This document shows, piece after piece, positions 15,498 through 24,030 of a stretch of 32,005 nucleotides of DNA; position 1 is the stretch's first letter; each line of letters begins with the position of its first letter. The notes beneath the pieces are model-generated. The model did no database searches. It was not told the origin of the DNA and worked only from the letters and a program-made list of their open reading frames with translations. The DNA is taken from positions 1 to 32,005 of the forward strand of contig JAUWOU010000023.1 in NCBI GenBank assembly GCA_030612005.1, given 5' to 3'. Made by a program: the position numbers and the translations under genes. This stretch comes from Candidatus Thorarchaeota archaeon. Lineage in GTDB: Archaea > Asgardarchaeota > Thorarchaeia > Thorarchaeales > Thorarchaeaceae.

Positions 15498-16433
15498 CTA
15501 TTTCTTGTACTTAGTGACTATTTTCTCAACTTGCTTAAGAGGAACTAATTCCCGAGCGCCTGAAATCTCGTTCTTCATGATGTAGTGGTCTTCATAGCGG
15601 AAGACTCCTGGTGTTGCTACAATTGTAGTTTTATACCTGACCTCAAAAGCAGTCACTCTGAGTTTTAAAATTCGGTCATTCAATTCAGTGTGTAAATAGT
15701 GTGTTTGTGAAGACCAATCCTTAGTTATTCTTCCTACTCTTTTCCCCTCTGTTAAGACCTCAAACTCAGCCATTGCACCAGCAATTCGATCTAGATTTCC
15801 AACCTTCACTCCTTTCTCATCAAAGATATCAAAATCCTCAATATCAAAATCCTTCATCTTAGTTTCCAAACTTTTCACTTCATCAGGTCTGATATCATCA
15901 CCTGATATTTTGAAACTTGCTTTTGGGAACGGTATTATAATCTCAGGAAAATCGATTTGTTTAATATTAGAGGCAACATCTCCGAGTTCTAATGGTCTGA
16001 AACTGTAGATATCAATATGAGACATTTCAGCCTCATCAATAGCAATGGATGTATAACCGCTGAATGATATCATAATCCCCTTATCGAGTTTACAGCGTTC
16101 GAGTTTCTTTGAGAAAGCTTCGACAGTTTGAACACCAACTCGTCTACTCCACTTCTTACACTCAATTCCAATCTTGTACTGTGAGAATATCCCATGCCAA
16201 ACTTCTCGGTATCCATCGAACTGACGGGAGTTGGTCTTACGCTTGTAAGGGCATTTCAACCAGACATTATGTTGTGCATTGAGAAGATGCGCAACTACTT
16301 GTTCAAACGTAATTGGATCCACGCTTGGCACCATATTGTTTATTCTGTGTGAATTACGGACCTTCTCTCTTAGTGTTTGCCGTTTTCGATTAGATTCTCC
16401 CTGTGAGTTCCTAAATACCCTCAATTTCCTCAT
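15498..16433 (-). CDS. Mrr-like restriction endonuclease
   Basis: This 311-residue protein has a PD-(D/E)XK core of the Mrr_cat type: FEQVVAHLLNAQHNVW, D73 (RQFDGYREVW), E91-C-K93 (IGIECKKWSRRVGVQTVEAF) and the closing KGIMISFSGYTSIAIDEAE. Mrr-type enzymes often attack modified foreign DNA. The C-terminal ~170 residues are beta-rich and not recognised. It overlaps the end of the DUF262 gene by 23 bases, so the two are translationally coupled and probably work together. It is the last gene of a four-gene minus-strand group. Confidence 0.85.
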   Translation of the reverse strand: MRKLRVFRNSQGESNRKRQTLREKVRNSHRINNMVPSVDPITFEQVVAHLLNAQHNVWLKCPYKRKTNSRQFDGYREVWHGIFSQYKIGIECKKWSRRVGVQTVEAFSKKLERCKLDKGIMISFSGYTSIAIDEAEMSHIDIYSFRPLELGDVASNIKQIDFPEIIIPFPKASFKISGDDIRPDEVKSLETKMKDFDIEDFDIFDEKGVKVGNLDRIAGAMAEFEVLTEGKRVGRITKDWSSQTHYLHTELNDRILKLRVTAFEVRYKTTIVATPGVFRYEDHYIMKNEISGARELVPLKQVEKIVTKYKK

Positions 16434-18327
16434 CGAGTATTCTTGGATTCCAAATCAGCTCAGCAAGTCGTTTGTATAGCTTATGACGAGTTTGAATATC
16501 CTCTTTTACAAAATGCTCGTGAGGCTTGAATGGTAGTTCGGATTTTTCAACGAATCGCAAGAACTTGGGATTACCATCATAACATTCATGACTCAAAGAC
16601 TTAGCTAGGAGGTTTTGGGAGTAGTATTTCTTAACCTTGTATTCATAGGGTTTAGCACCATAGCTTTGGTTGAAGCTTTTCGGTAATAATAGAAGTCCTC
16701 CAACCATATTCCGCAACCTTTCAAATTCTTCCTTGTCTTGAAATTCCTGTTTATATCGATCCCATTGATATGGTATTACGTGTTCAACTTCTATCGGATC
16801 TTTCTTTTTTCCATAGTAATAGTAATCAAACTCTTGACTCCCACCACATTCTCTTTCGACATTCTGTGTTATTCGGGAGAGGAAATAGCGGATGAATCTA
16901 CGATTCTGTTGATGCATCCTAAAGATATTGAAATGACGGAACTTATCTTGGATACCATCAATTTCCTTCTTGAGCCTTTTTGCTAACTCATCTATTTCCA
17001 GGTTTCGGATGTCTTTCATTAATCCGAATGCAGAGTATCTTACAGATGAATAACCCCAAGTTTGTCTATTCATACCTCGATGCGCTATGTAAATATCGAT
17101 GTATTTTGAAACCAAACGCATTTTTCTATGAAGTATATCAGGAGAATCGTCCATTCTAAGACTAGCTAAAATCAATGGATATTGTAAGGTAAAATTGTTC
17201 AAACTGTTGTAATATATATGTTCAAACTCAGGATTGAATACATCAGCTGCATTTCTAATCAAAACATATTGATTCACAAAGAAGACTAACTTCTTCTTGA
17301 TGAAATCTCTGAAATCTGAAGATTTGGATAAACCAATTTTAGATGAGTTTTCACGTACCCACTTATGAAATATCGTACCTATATGTTCATAATCCTTATT
17401 TGTAGATCCTTTTTTTCGGGTTCTAGTGGATTTTGCATACTTTGCACGAAGCCACGATTTAAAGAAGTACGGATACTCGTCACCGTCTATTGATCGCAAT
17501 AGCACTATCTGTTTTTTCCAGATATCATTAACTTGTTCACGTACGCTGTCATCTTTGATTTTTGTTAACAAATAACCTTTCAACATATCAGCTGGTGTGA
17601 GAGATAATCCTCTGTCATTGATTGTTTCAAATATTCTATACGCATCTTCACTTGAGTAGGTTGTAATTTGAACAAATTGAACGTTATTAAGAAGCCATTC
17701 AATGAAATATGGAAGTGATTTTTCTCCTATCTCAGATGGAAAATTCTGTTCAATATCATCAAAGCGATTGAGAATATTCTTAGCTGATTCTCCTTCTGGA
17801 TTTATTATTTCTCGCTCATGTAGCGCTCTTAGACAATCAATTCGATCCTCTATTTGGATATTTGGTGTCCGTTTACCGAATTTTTTAGAGATTATGAAAC
17901 TCTCGATTGCGATTTGGTGAAACTTATCTAGATTTTCCTGCAGCCTATTCAGATGAATAAGTAATAATGTAAGTGATATCAGTCGTTGTTGACCATCGAC
18001 TATAATATTCTCACCATTTTTCTCGCAAAGTACGATTGAACCCATGAAATAGTAACTGTATTTCTTTACATCATCCCAATCATGAGAAACATCATATTCC
18101 TCTAAGAACTTCCCACATAAATCTTCAATAAGATCAGTTATGTTCTTGGTTGTCCACTTGTATTCTCGTTGGTATGGATCAATCGTGTATTTTTTACTTA
18201 GAATGCTCTCGATTGATTCAGGGCTAGCTAATATTTTTCTAAGAGCGGATATATTTGTAGTATCTGAATCTTTAGTCAAAACAATTCCCCATCCTAATGT
18301 GCACAATTGAAAATACAATATTTTCAA
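16411..18327 (-). CDS. GmrSD-like DUF262/DUF1524 nuclease
   Basis: This 638-residue protein has the GmrSD layout in one chain. The N-terminal DUF262 part has IDPYQREYKW (49-58) and VDGQQRLISLTLLL (about 110-123), the conserved QR and DGQQR nucleotide-handling motifs. The C-terminal DUF1524 HNH-type part has EVEHVIPYQW (starting near 513) and the late NQSYGAKPYEYK. GmrSD is a type IV restriction enzyme that uses NTPs to cut modified phage DNA. The start is not certain: the first ~16 residues (ILYFQLCTLGWGIV) look like leader and a TTG lies a little later. It is coupled to the Mrr-like gene. Confidence 0.88.
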   Translation of the reverse strand: MKILYFQLCTLGWGIVLTKDSDTTNISALRKILASPESIESILSKKYTIDPYQREYKWTTKNITDLIEDLCGKFLEEYDVSHDWDDVKKYSYYFMGSIVLCEKNGENIIVDGQQRLISLTLLLIHLNRLQENLDKFHQIAIESFIISKKFGKRTPNIQIEDRIDCLRALHEREIINPEGESAKNILNRFDDIEQNFPSEIGEKSLPYFIEWLLNNVQFVQITTYSSEDAYRIFETINDRGLSLTPADMLKGYLLTKIKDDSVREQVNDIWKKQIVLLRSIDGDEYPYFFKSWLRAKYAKSTRTRKKGSTNKDYEHIGTIFHKWVRENSSKIGLSKSSDFRDFIKKKLVFFVNQYVLIRNAADVFNPEFEHIYYNSLNNFTLQYPLILASLRMDDSPDILHRKMRLVSKYIDIYIAHRGMNRQTWGYSSVRYSAFGLMKDIRNLEIDELAKRLKKEIDGIQDKFRHFNIFRMHQQNRRFIRYFLSRITQNVERECGGSQEFDYYYYGKKKDPIEVEHVIPYQWDRYKQEFQDKEEFERLRNMVGGLLLLPKSFNQSYGAKPYEYKVKKYYSQNLLAKSLSHECYDGNPKFLRFVEKSELPFKPHEHFVKEDIQTRHKLYKRLAELIWNPRILDEEIEGI

Positions 18328-18415
18328 GTAATAGATATTCTTATGATGGAATGCATGAAGTTCGTGACGGATACAGAATAATTCATGAAATCTGTTTTCA
18401 GTATAGTTAGAAAAA

Positions 18416-18838
18416 TCATTCTTCTGTAAAGAAGGAGATTATCCAATTCACTACTTCTCTAGTAACAATTATTCCTCCATAAGCAAATAATCCTGCTAAT
18501 GCGGACTCAACAACAGCTTCACCTATGGATTTTGTTTCATCATACTTTTTTCTTCCTGCAATTGTAGCTGCAACAAGCGCAAAACCAACCTCTGGTGCAT
18601 CTGCAAAAATATGTACAAGGGCTCCATCAATTCTTCTAGGATCACCCCAATCCCAATGAACAGCCCAGTAATCTTTGTACTCTAAAATATGAATATTATT
18701 GGGTCCACGATACTGCTTAATTGCTCCCTTCTTATCTCCAAGAATGTCTGAGATTTCCTCGAAGTCCTTTGAGAGTTGGGGCAGTTTCAACTTGGATATC
18801 TTGATTTCTTTGTGTGGTGGTGTTCCATTTGGTATCAT
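18416..18838 (-). CDS. Small membrane protein in defence operon, unknown
   Basis: This 140-residue protein starts 21 bases after the OLD gene stops and has a GGAGG site. The N-terminal ~75 residues are soluble and polar. The last ~60 are hydrophobic and Gly/Ala-rich (VGFALVAATIAGRK, then AVVESALAGLFAYGGIIV and VNWIISFF), consistent with one or two membrane segments. I do not recognise the family. A membrane protein next to a nuclease set may be the effector or an anchor, but that is inference. Confidence 0.6.
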   Translation of the reverse strand: MIPNGTPPHKEIKISKLKLPQLSKDFEEISDILGDKKGAIKQYRGPNNIHILEYKDYWAVHWDWGDPRRIDGALVHIFADAPEVGFALVAATIAGRKKYDETKSIGEAVVESALAGLFAYGGIIVTREVVNWIISFFTEE

Positions 18839-18859
18839 TTTATTTTCCTCCTTGATTTG

Positions 18860-20644
18860 TTATGCGAGTGTTAGAAGAAATTCGATAATTTCTTTCAACT
18901 CATTATGCACTTGACCACTCTCCGAGTATTGATCCATTTCAAGTATCTCCCTAGTTTCCATATGTAGAATAGTTCTCCATACATCCTTTCTAATGTGTTT
19001 CTTCAATTGTGTAAAAGCATCATATGGACTGAATGCTATTCCTCTTCTAGTGAGTGCATCGGGGTGGATGTAGTTTTCAATTGCACGTTTTCGTAAAATC
19101 AGAAATGTTCCACCATCTCGTTCAACCTCACTCTTCCAGTCTAGTTTTCTTGAGGGAATTGGATCAGTTGCACTGGACCGATCACTATCAACAATAACAC
19201 AAAAGGTTCTTGTCAATTGGCGCATCACACTTCTGTCAACCCAGTGTTTTAAGTTATCACCACCAGTAAAGATGAATCCAATGTTTACATCATCAAAGTC
19301 CGAGTTTATTTCACCAGATTCTTTCAATTTCGATGCAACGGTTCTGAAGAATGTTTCATCATTAGGACCTTCTACGAAAACAATTGCATCAAAACCAAAT
19401 AACTGATCAGATGACCCAACTCCAAGTTCAAACGCGACTTCATCCAATGATAATTGTGGAACTTGGACCGATGATGCTACACCTTGTTCTCGTTTAATGA
19501 GGGTCAAATCTTCAATAGGAGAAATGCCTGCGAAGACAGGAGAATGGGACGTGATTAGTATTTGAAAGCCTTCTTCAACTAAAGTACGAAATGATTGCAT
19601 CATTTCACGTTGTAGGCTTGGATGAAGGCAATTCTCGGGTTCTTCAATTGCATACACAATATCTCTATCACCTTCACTCTTTTCTTCTGCAATATATTCG
19701 AAATAACTTACCATCACAAGTCGTTGCATTCCACTTCCTCTTGACTCAAGAGGAATTACGGTTCCATGTGTATCTTTACCCGTTATGTTCATACTAACTG
19801 CTTTGTCCCACTGAAATGTGGGTCTTGCATATAGTTCAGTAAATGCATCTGTGTGTCGTTTTAGTCGCTCATGGATTTTATCGACTTCTGTTTGTAATGA
19901 TTCCTGCATTTTGCTTTCTAATTCTGACTTCTTCTCTGCAATATCTTCATCTTCAAAACCTGATTTAACAAATGGTCGAAAACCACTTTGTACCATTGTC
20001 TGACCAATTCCAAGAGGTGTATCCGTCTTGAAAAATACGTAATCGGGAAGAATTTGTTTGATGGTCTTTATTACATTGTCAGATCCAAGCTGTAACTCCC
20101 TTGATACAAATCCTACACCGCTAGCAGCTGCCTGATCTCTAATAGCATCTCGTTTACTCTTATTTGTAATTCCAGCACCTGAACGACTAGCATCTACTCC
20201 CACATCTTCACATCTTCTATTCAAATGTGATTCCTTAAGAATTGAAAGCCCTGCATATTCATCATCTGCAAAGTCGTGTGTAACAAGAACGATTAGTGGT
20301 TTCTCCAAGTTACTCCGGGGGTAAATCTTCCTTATTCTTAATAGACCATTTTCATCAACCAGACGTTCATCTTGAAAAGATGTAGAAATACCAGTTTCGA
20401 GCTCAATAGTTTCTGGAACTTCATCAAATGTGACTTCAATGATTATGTCGGTATTGTCTGGGGATGTCAGACAAACGTTCAATATACTCATTTTAGATTT
20501 GTCAAAGAAAATATCTAATGCTTTCAGTATGTTTGATTTTCCCACATCGTTCCTACCAATGAAGGTCGCAAGGTTTCCCACTTTGATTTCTTCTAATGTT
20601 TCAAATGGACCAAAATTCTCAATTCTAATACCTGTTATACGCAT
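18860..20644 (-). CDS. OLD-family ATPase with TOPRIM nuclease
   Basis: This 594-residue protein has an ABC-type ATPase: Walker A GRNDVGKSNIL (30-40), signature SRGSGMQR (301-308), Walker B IVYAIEEPENCLHP (E335) and H367 in ITSHSPV. It is joined to a TOPRIM domain: E425 (IVFVEGPNDETFF) and D486/D488 (VIVDSDRS). This is the OLD (overcoming lysogenization defect) family, whose members nick or cut DNA in phage defence, such as P2 OLD and GajA. It heads the minus-strand group with the small membrane protein, GmrSD-like and Mrr-like genes. No UvrD-type helicase follows, so this is not a standard Gabija pair. Confidence 0.9.
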   Translation of the reverse strand: MRITGIRIENFGPFETLEEIKVGNLATFIGRNDVGKSNILKALDIFFDKSKMSILNVCLTSPDNTDIIIEVTFDEVPETIELETGISTSFQDERLVDENGLLRIRKIYPRSNLEKPLIVLVTHDFADDEYAGLSILKESHLNRRCEDVGVDASRSGAGITNKSKRDAIRDQAAASGVGFVSRELQLGSDNVIKTIKQILPDYVFFKTDTPLGIGQTMVQSGFRPFVKSGFEDEDIAEKKSELESKMQESLQTEVDKIHERLKRHTDAFTELYARPTFQWDKAVSMNITGKDTHGTVIPLESRGSGMQRLVMVSYFEYIAEEKSEGDRDIVYAIEEPENCLHPSLQREMMQSFRTLVEEGFQILITSHSPVFAGISPIEDLTLIKREQGVASSVQVPQLSLDEVAFELGVGSSDQLFGFDAIVFVEGPNDETFFRTVASKLKESGEINSDFDDVNIGFIFTGGDNLKHWVDRSVMRQLTRTFCVIVDSDRSSATDPIPSRKLDWKSEVERDGGTFLILRKRAIENYIHPDALTRRGIAFSPYDAFTQLKKHIRKDVWRTILHMETREILEMDQYSESGQVHNELKEIIEFLLTLA

Positions 20645-20811
20645 TTGTAATTCCTACCACATCAGTTATCCAATGATGGATTCTGTCTTGCCCCATTTTG
20701 AGAGTATGCACTATTCTAATAAAGTATGTTCTTGATTGATACTCAGAAATTACATTGGCATTACTCACTGAAGCTAACTGAGAAACGAATGAAATAGGAG
20801 AGTTTATCAAA

Positions 20812-21615
20812 ATGCTACTTGAGTTATTCAAACGGGAGGAGAGTAGAATTCAAATTTCATCCACTTCAAAGGACGAGGAAAATATCATCACCAAAGCAAT
20901 GAGTCGAGTTCCTAATACTGATATAATAATTGATCAAGCTATTGGTTTTGTGAAAGGGAATCTACTTAGCCCTGCAATTCTCAAGAAAAACTTGAATGCC
21001 GGTATTATTACTTTGCATGATAATGCATATTCGATATTTCTACAAGAACAGGAAGAAGCTCGTGGATATGCTATGGATAAATGGACAGATTTGAAAAAGG
21101 ATGAGATCCTATCTTTGAGTAAACGTTCAGAGCCACTGCAGTTTGCTAGAGCTCTGTTTGAAATGTTCCTCCCATTTGCAAATAGTATGGAGAAAAGATT
21201 CGGAAATAGCAGAAGATCCAGAGCTGGTTCAACTCTGGAAAAAATACTCAGAGTTCTCCTATTGAAAATCGAAATTCCCTGTGAAAAACCCAACAAAGAT
21301 GCTAAGAAATTGAAGAGAATAGATATTGTAGTTCCAAATCAAACAACAGCTCTAAAGGAGGCTGATAAGGCATATTTCATATCGTGCAAAAGAACCTTAC
21401 GTGAAAGATGGAAGCAGGCAATTACTGAGAGAGAAAAGAATTGGCGTGTGTATTTAGTAACACTTGACGATAATCTATCAGAAGCGAAGGCCGAGGAGAT
21501 AAATAATGAGAGCATCATTGTATATGTTCCTGATGATGTCAAGAAACAAAAACATCTCAAAAGTAAACCCTGGGTGAGGAACCTTTCAAATCTTCCAACT
21601 GATTTGAAATTGTAA
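20812..21615 (+). CDS. EcoRII-type restriction endonuclease
   Basis: This 267-residue protein's C-terminal half follows the catalytic domain of EcoRII: SRAGSTLEKILRVLL (E143), then IDIVVPN (D171), YFISCKRTLRERWKQAI (K193) and VYLVTLDD-x-LSEAKAEE, ending with IVYVPDDVKK. In EcoRII and relatives the phrase KDRWRQ after the catalytic Lys is a hallmark; here it is RERWKQ. EcoRII cuts before CCWGG. The N-terminal ~120 residues are helical and shorter than the EcoRII effector domain. A clear AGGAG site precedes the start. The gene is divergent from the OLD group and 140 bases before a second restriction enzyme. Confidence 0.85.
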   Translation: MLLELFKREESRIQISSTSKDEENIITKAMSRVPNTDIIIDQAIGFVKGNLLSPAILKKNLNAGIITLHDNAYSIFLQEQEEARGYAMDKWTDLKKDEILSLSKRSEPLQFARALFEMFLPFANSMEKRFGNSRRSRAGSTLEKILRVLLLKIEIPCEKPNKDAKKLKRIDIVVPNQTTALKEADKAYFISCKRTLRERWKQAITEREKNWRVYLVTLDDNLSEAKAEEINNESIIVYVPDDVKKQKHLKSKPWVRNLSNLPTDLKL

Positions 21616-21755
21616 GCATATCTAAAACAATCAAGACAATTTCGTGATTTATTCAATTTAATCTGTGCAAGATTCAGATATCTGATTAATTCGAGATACT
21701 TTCTTATCACTAGCAGGTGATAGCAACAATACGTAATTGGCGTGGTGAAGGGTCT

Positions 21756-22538
21756 ATGAATATTGATGAGTTCATTAGTCGAATAGAAGAAATACGTGAT
21801 TGTGGGTACATCAAATCCCATAGATCAGGAGATGTCGGAATTGGTAAGACTCTTGAAGATTTACTGGGAATTGATGAAAATAATATTTCAGGACCAGATT
21901 TCAGTGTCTATGAACTGAAGTCTGCTAGAAGACGAACTACTTCTATGGTCACTCTTTTCACAAAAACGCCCTCCCCAAAAGGAGCAATAAAAGAACTAGT
22001 TGACAATTTTGGGTACAGACATCGAAAGGGCTCCTCCAAAATTAAACAAACAACTCTTGTTGCTGTTAAAGACGAAACGGATAATATACCACTCGAAGAA
22101 AAAGAACTTCATGTAACAGTTGATGCTATAAAACCAAACAGCGTTGGATTACAGCTATATTTCGTTGGTGAGAGGTTGCACTTCAAAAATGACAAAGGGA
22201 TTGTTGCGTATTACGATAGAGATACCTTGGAAAAGGCGTTTGAGAAGAAGTATCACAGTATGATCTATGTAATTGCAGACTGTAAGAAAGAAGGTAAGCA
22301 AGAACTGTTCTGGTTTAATGAAGCATACAGATTAGATAGATTTGGATTTGCTACTTTCACACAGCTAATCAAAGAAGGATTACTAAAAGTTGACATAAGA
22401 GTGGGGCACTATTCTGATGGAAGAGTTCATGATCATGGAACTGCTTTTAGAATTCAATCGAGATATTTCCCAAAGTGTTTCGAAGTAATTGAATGCATTT
22501 TAGAACCCCAAAAAACTTCCCAGAGAATTCTAAACTAG
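21756..22538 (+). CDS. MvaI/BcnI-type restriction endonuclease
   Basis: This 260-residue protein starts at the ATG at 21756, with GGTGAAG upstream; a longer reading from 21717 has no support. It belongs to the MvaI/BcnI family. The nuclease site is D48 (GPDFSVYELKS), E53 and K55, the same D-x4-E-x-K spacing as known MvaI (D50, E55, K57), after GVGIGKTLEDLLGI-like text. The next segment, MVTLFTKTPSPKGAI, is also family-typical. MvaI cuts CC^WGG and BcnI CC^SGG as monomers. The exact specificity here is unknown. It is convergent with the methyltransferase. Confidence 0.88.
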   Translation: MNIDEFISRIEEIRDCGYIKSHRSGDVGIGKTLEDLLGIDENNISGPDFSVYELKSARRRTTSMVTLFTKTPSPKGAIKELVDNFGYRHRKGSSKIKQTTLVAVKDETDNIPLEEKELHVTVDAIKPNSVGLQLYFVGERLHFKNDKGIVAYYDRDTLEKAFEKKYHSMIYVIADCKKEGKQELFWFNEAYRLDRFGFATFTQLIKEGLLKVDIRVGHYSDGRVHDHGTAFRIQSRYFPKCFEVIECILEPQKTSQRILN

Positions 22539-22559
22539 ATTTTGTTGTAGACCAATAAA

Positions 22560-23855
22560 TTAGTCTTTGCGAAGAATTACAATGTGTTCATTATGCATTG
22601 TATCTGCTTTGAGGCCGGGTATATTTTCAGGAGCTGTCTTCCAAGGCATCCGCTTAGTCGGAATTCTACGAGGAATTGTGATTTTGTGCTCAAATCCAAG
22701 AGCGCTTCCAAGTTCTACAGTAATCCGATGAGTTGGAATCCTTACTCGAGACATCAAACGATTACCGACCACGATACAGGCATGACCACCGGTCTTCAAC
22801 TTGAGGACCATTGATTCAATAGACTGATTATATTCGAAGAAGAAATTGAAGAACTGTTTCGCTCTTTTAGGACTATTCTTGAACACAAGTCGATAGGTTT
22901 CCTTGAGGGTATCACTATCAAGAAGTGACTCATCATATTCGCGTGGAGACCTCCCTCCAAGACCTCGACGATCTACTGATTTTACATCTTCATAATCCAG
23001 ACTTATCCAATGTGCAGGATATCTTGAGAACTGTCCGTATGCAACAGTAGTGCTATGGTCCCCATAAGGAGGTGAAGTAACTATCAAGTGAACTGAATCA
23101 TCCTCAATTGGAGGTTCTCTATTATCAACATAGAGGACTTTAGATACCTTATGATCAACTGGCAATGCTTTCACAAATGATCCCATCAAGGGAATGCATC
23201 TTCGAACGTTAGCCTTGAATAACTCGTAGACATCAGGATTGAACTTCTCTCGTTCCTCCTCCTTCATCCTAACAATCTTGAATTCAGATTTCTTTAGATT
23301 AGAAGTAGCTCTTGCTGTATGCGCAAGACACAGTCTGAAGAAATCTCTTACACCCAAATCGCCTATGGAACTGATAGCAGTCTTAATTACAGCCAAATCA
23401 TCTTGGACATATTTCTTGTACCACAGGTCAACATTGTGCATTTCAGGAATCTCAAGAGTTCCATGAGATTTCTTTTGTACTGAAATAATCTTTCTATCTA
23501 ACTTCTCATTGGTCTTTCTAAGTATCTCGGAATCAATAGGTGTAGTCTTAACTTTTGATAGGAATACTGCAAAGGGATTGAGGTCAGTACCGATGGAATC
23601 TCTATCAGCAAGCATTGATTCGACTAATGCTGACCCAGAACCACAGAAAGGATCCCAAACTGTATTTCCAGCTTCTGAATAACGATGGATTAGCCTTTGA
23701 GCTATTTGAGGAATCATTCGAGCTGGGTAAGCATGAAGACCGTGGGTCATATACTTTGTATCTTCTTTTGCAAATGTCCAATCTTCTACTACTTTTTCTG
23801 AATTCTCGGAATCGAATTCAGGCAATCGGCTTTGTTCCATCATTACCATTATCAC
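22560..23855 (-). CDS. DNA methyltransferase (TSPPY class, N4-C or N6-A)
   Basis: This protein has up to 431 residues; the start is uncertain among several early Met codons (23855, 23843 and 23840). Motif X-like THGLHAYPARMIPQIAQRLI is followed by motif I VWDPFCGSGSALVE (66-79) and DLNPFAVFLSKVK, then motif IV TSPPYGDH (260-267). This order and TSPPY are typical of amino-group methyltransferases such as N4-cytosine enzymes. Together with the MvaI- and EcoRII-type nucleases it makes a restriction-modification set; M.MvaI is an N4-cytosine enzyme of CCWGG. The target here is inferred. It faces the MvaI-like gene with a 21-base gap. Confidence 0.85.
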   Translation of the reverse strand: MIMVMMEQSRLPEFDSENSEKVVEDWTFAKEDTKYMTHGLHAYPARMIPQIAQRLIHRYSEAGNTVWDPFCGSGSALVESMLADRDSIGTDLNPFAVFLSKVKTTPIDSEILRKTNEKLDRKIISVQKKSHGTLEIPEMHNVDLWYKKYVQDDLAVIKTAISSIGDLGVRDFFRLCLAHTARATSNLKKSEFKIVRMKEEEREKFNPDVYELFKANVRRCIPLMGSFVKALPVDHKVSKVLYVDNREPPIEDDSVHLIVTSPPYGDHSTTVAYGQFSRYPAHWISLDYEDVKSVDRRGLGGRSPREYDESLLDSDTLKETYRLVFKNSPKRAKQFFNFFFEYNQSIESMVLKLKTGGHACIVVGNRLMSRVRIPTHRITVELGSALGFEHKITIPRRIPTKRMPWKTAPENIPGLKADTMHNEHIVILRKD

Positions 23856-23869
23856 TCCATACGTTGGTT

Positions 23870-24030
23870 GTTATATATCCAGTCCTCTGAATCTGTGAGG
23901 AAATCTTGTTCATTGATTCCTCCAAAAACAAAGGAGGTGATCCCCGACCTGTTTGAAATCAAGTCAAAACCGGAATCCCTAGTCCGACCTGAGAAGGCGA
24001 GTGAAATCTCTCCACCATCAACTTCCATGT
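23870..24030 (-). ncRNA. Probable omega-RNA/right-end region after tnpB
   Basis: TnpB enzymes use an RNA made from the 3' end of their own gene and the element's right end. The ~160 bases after the tnpB stop hold no convincing gene. They carry structured, GC-richer sequence (for example GGTCGGACTAGGGATTCC on the minus strand) and then a CCTCC-TTTGTTTTT-GGAGG hairpin with a T-rich loop. The exact end of the element is not set. The first part probably overlaps the tnpB coding region. Confidence 0.4.
23916..23945 (-). promoter_or_regulatory. Hairpin pairing an anti-SD-like tract with a GGAGG site
   Basis: On the minus strand GGATCACCTCCTT is followed by TTGTTTTTGGAGGA. CCTCC can pair with GGAGG, which lies about 60-75 bases before the methyltransferase start codons. 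The first part is identical to the canonical 3' end of 16S rRNA. It may hide a ribosome-binding site, act as a terminator for tnpB, or match the 16S end by chance. Confidence 0.4.

Noticed and set aside
18860-20644. Gabija system (GajA-like)
   Set aside because: The OLD-type ATPase fits GajA in general, but no UvrD-like GajB is next to it.
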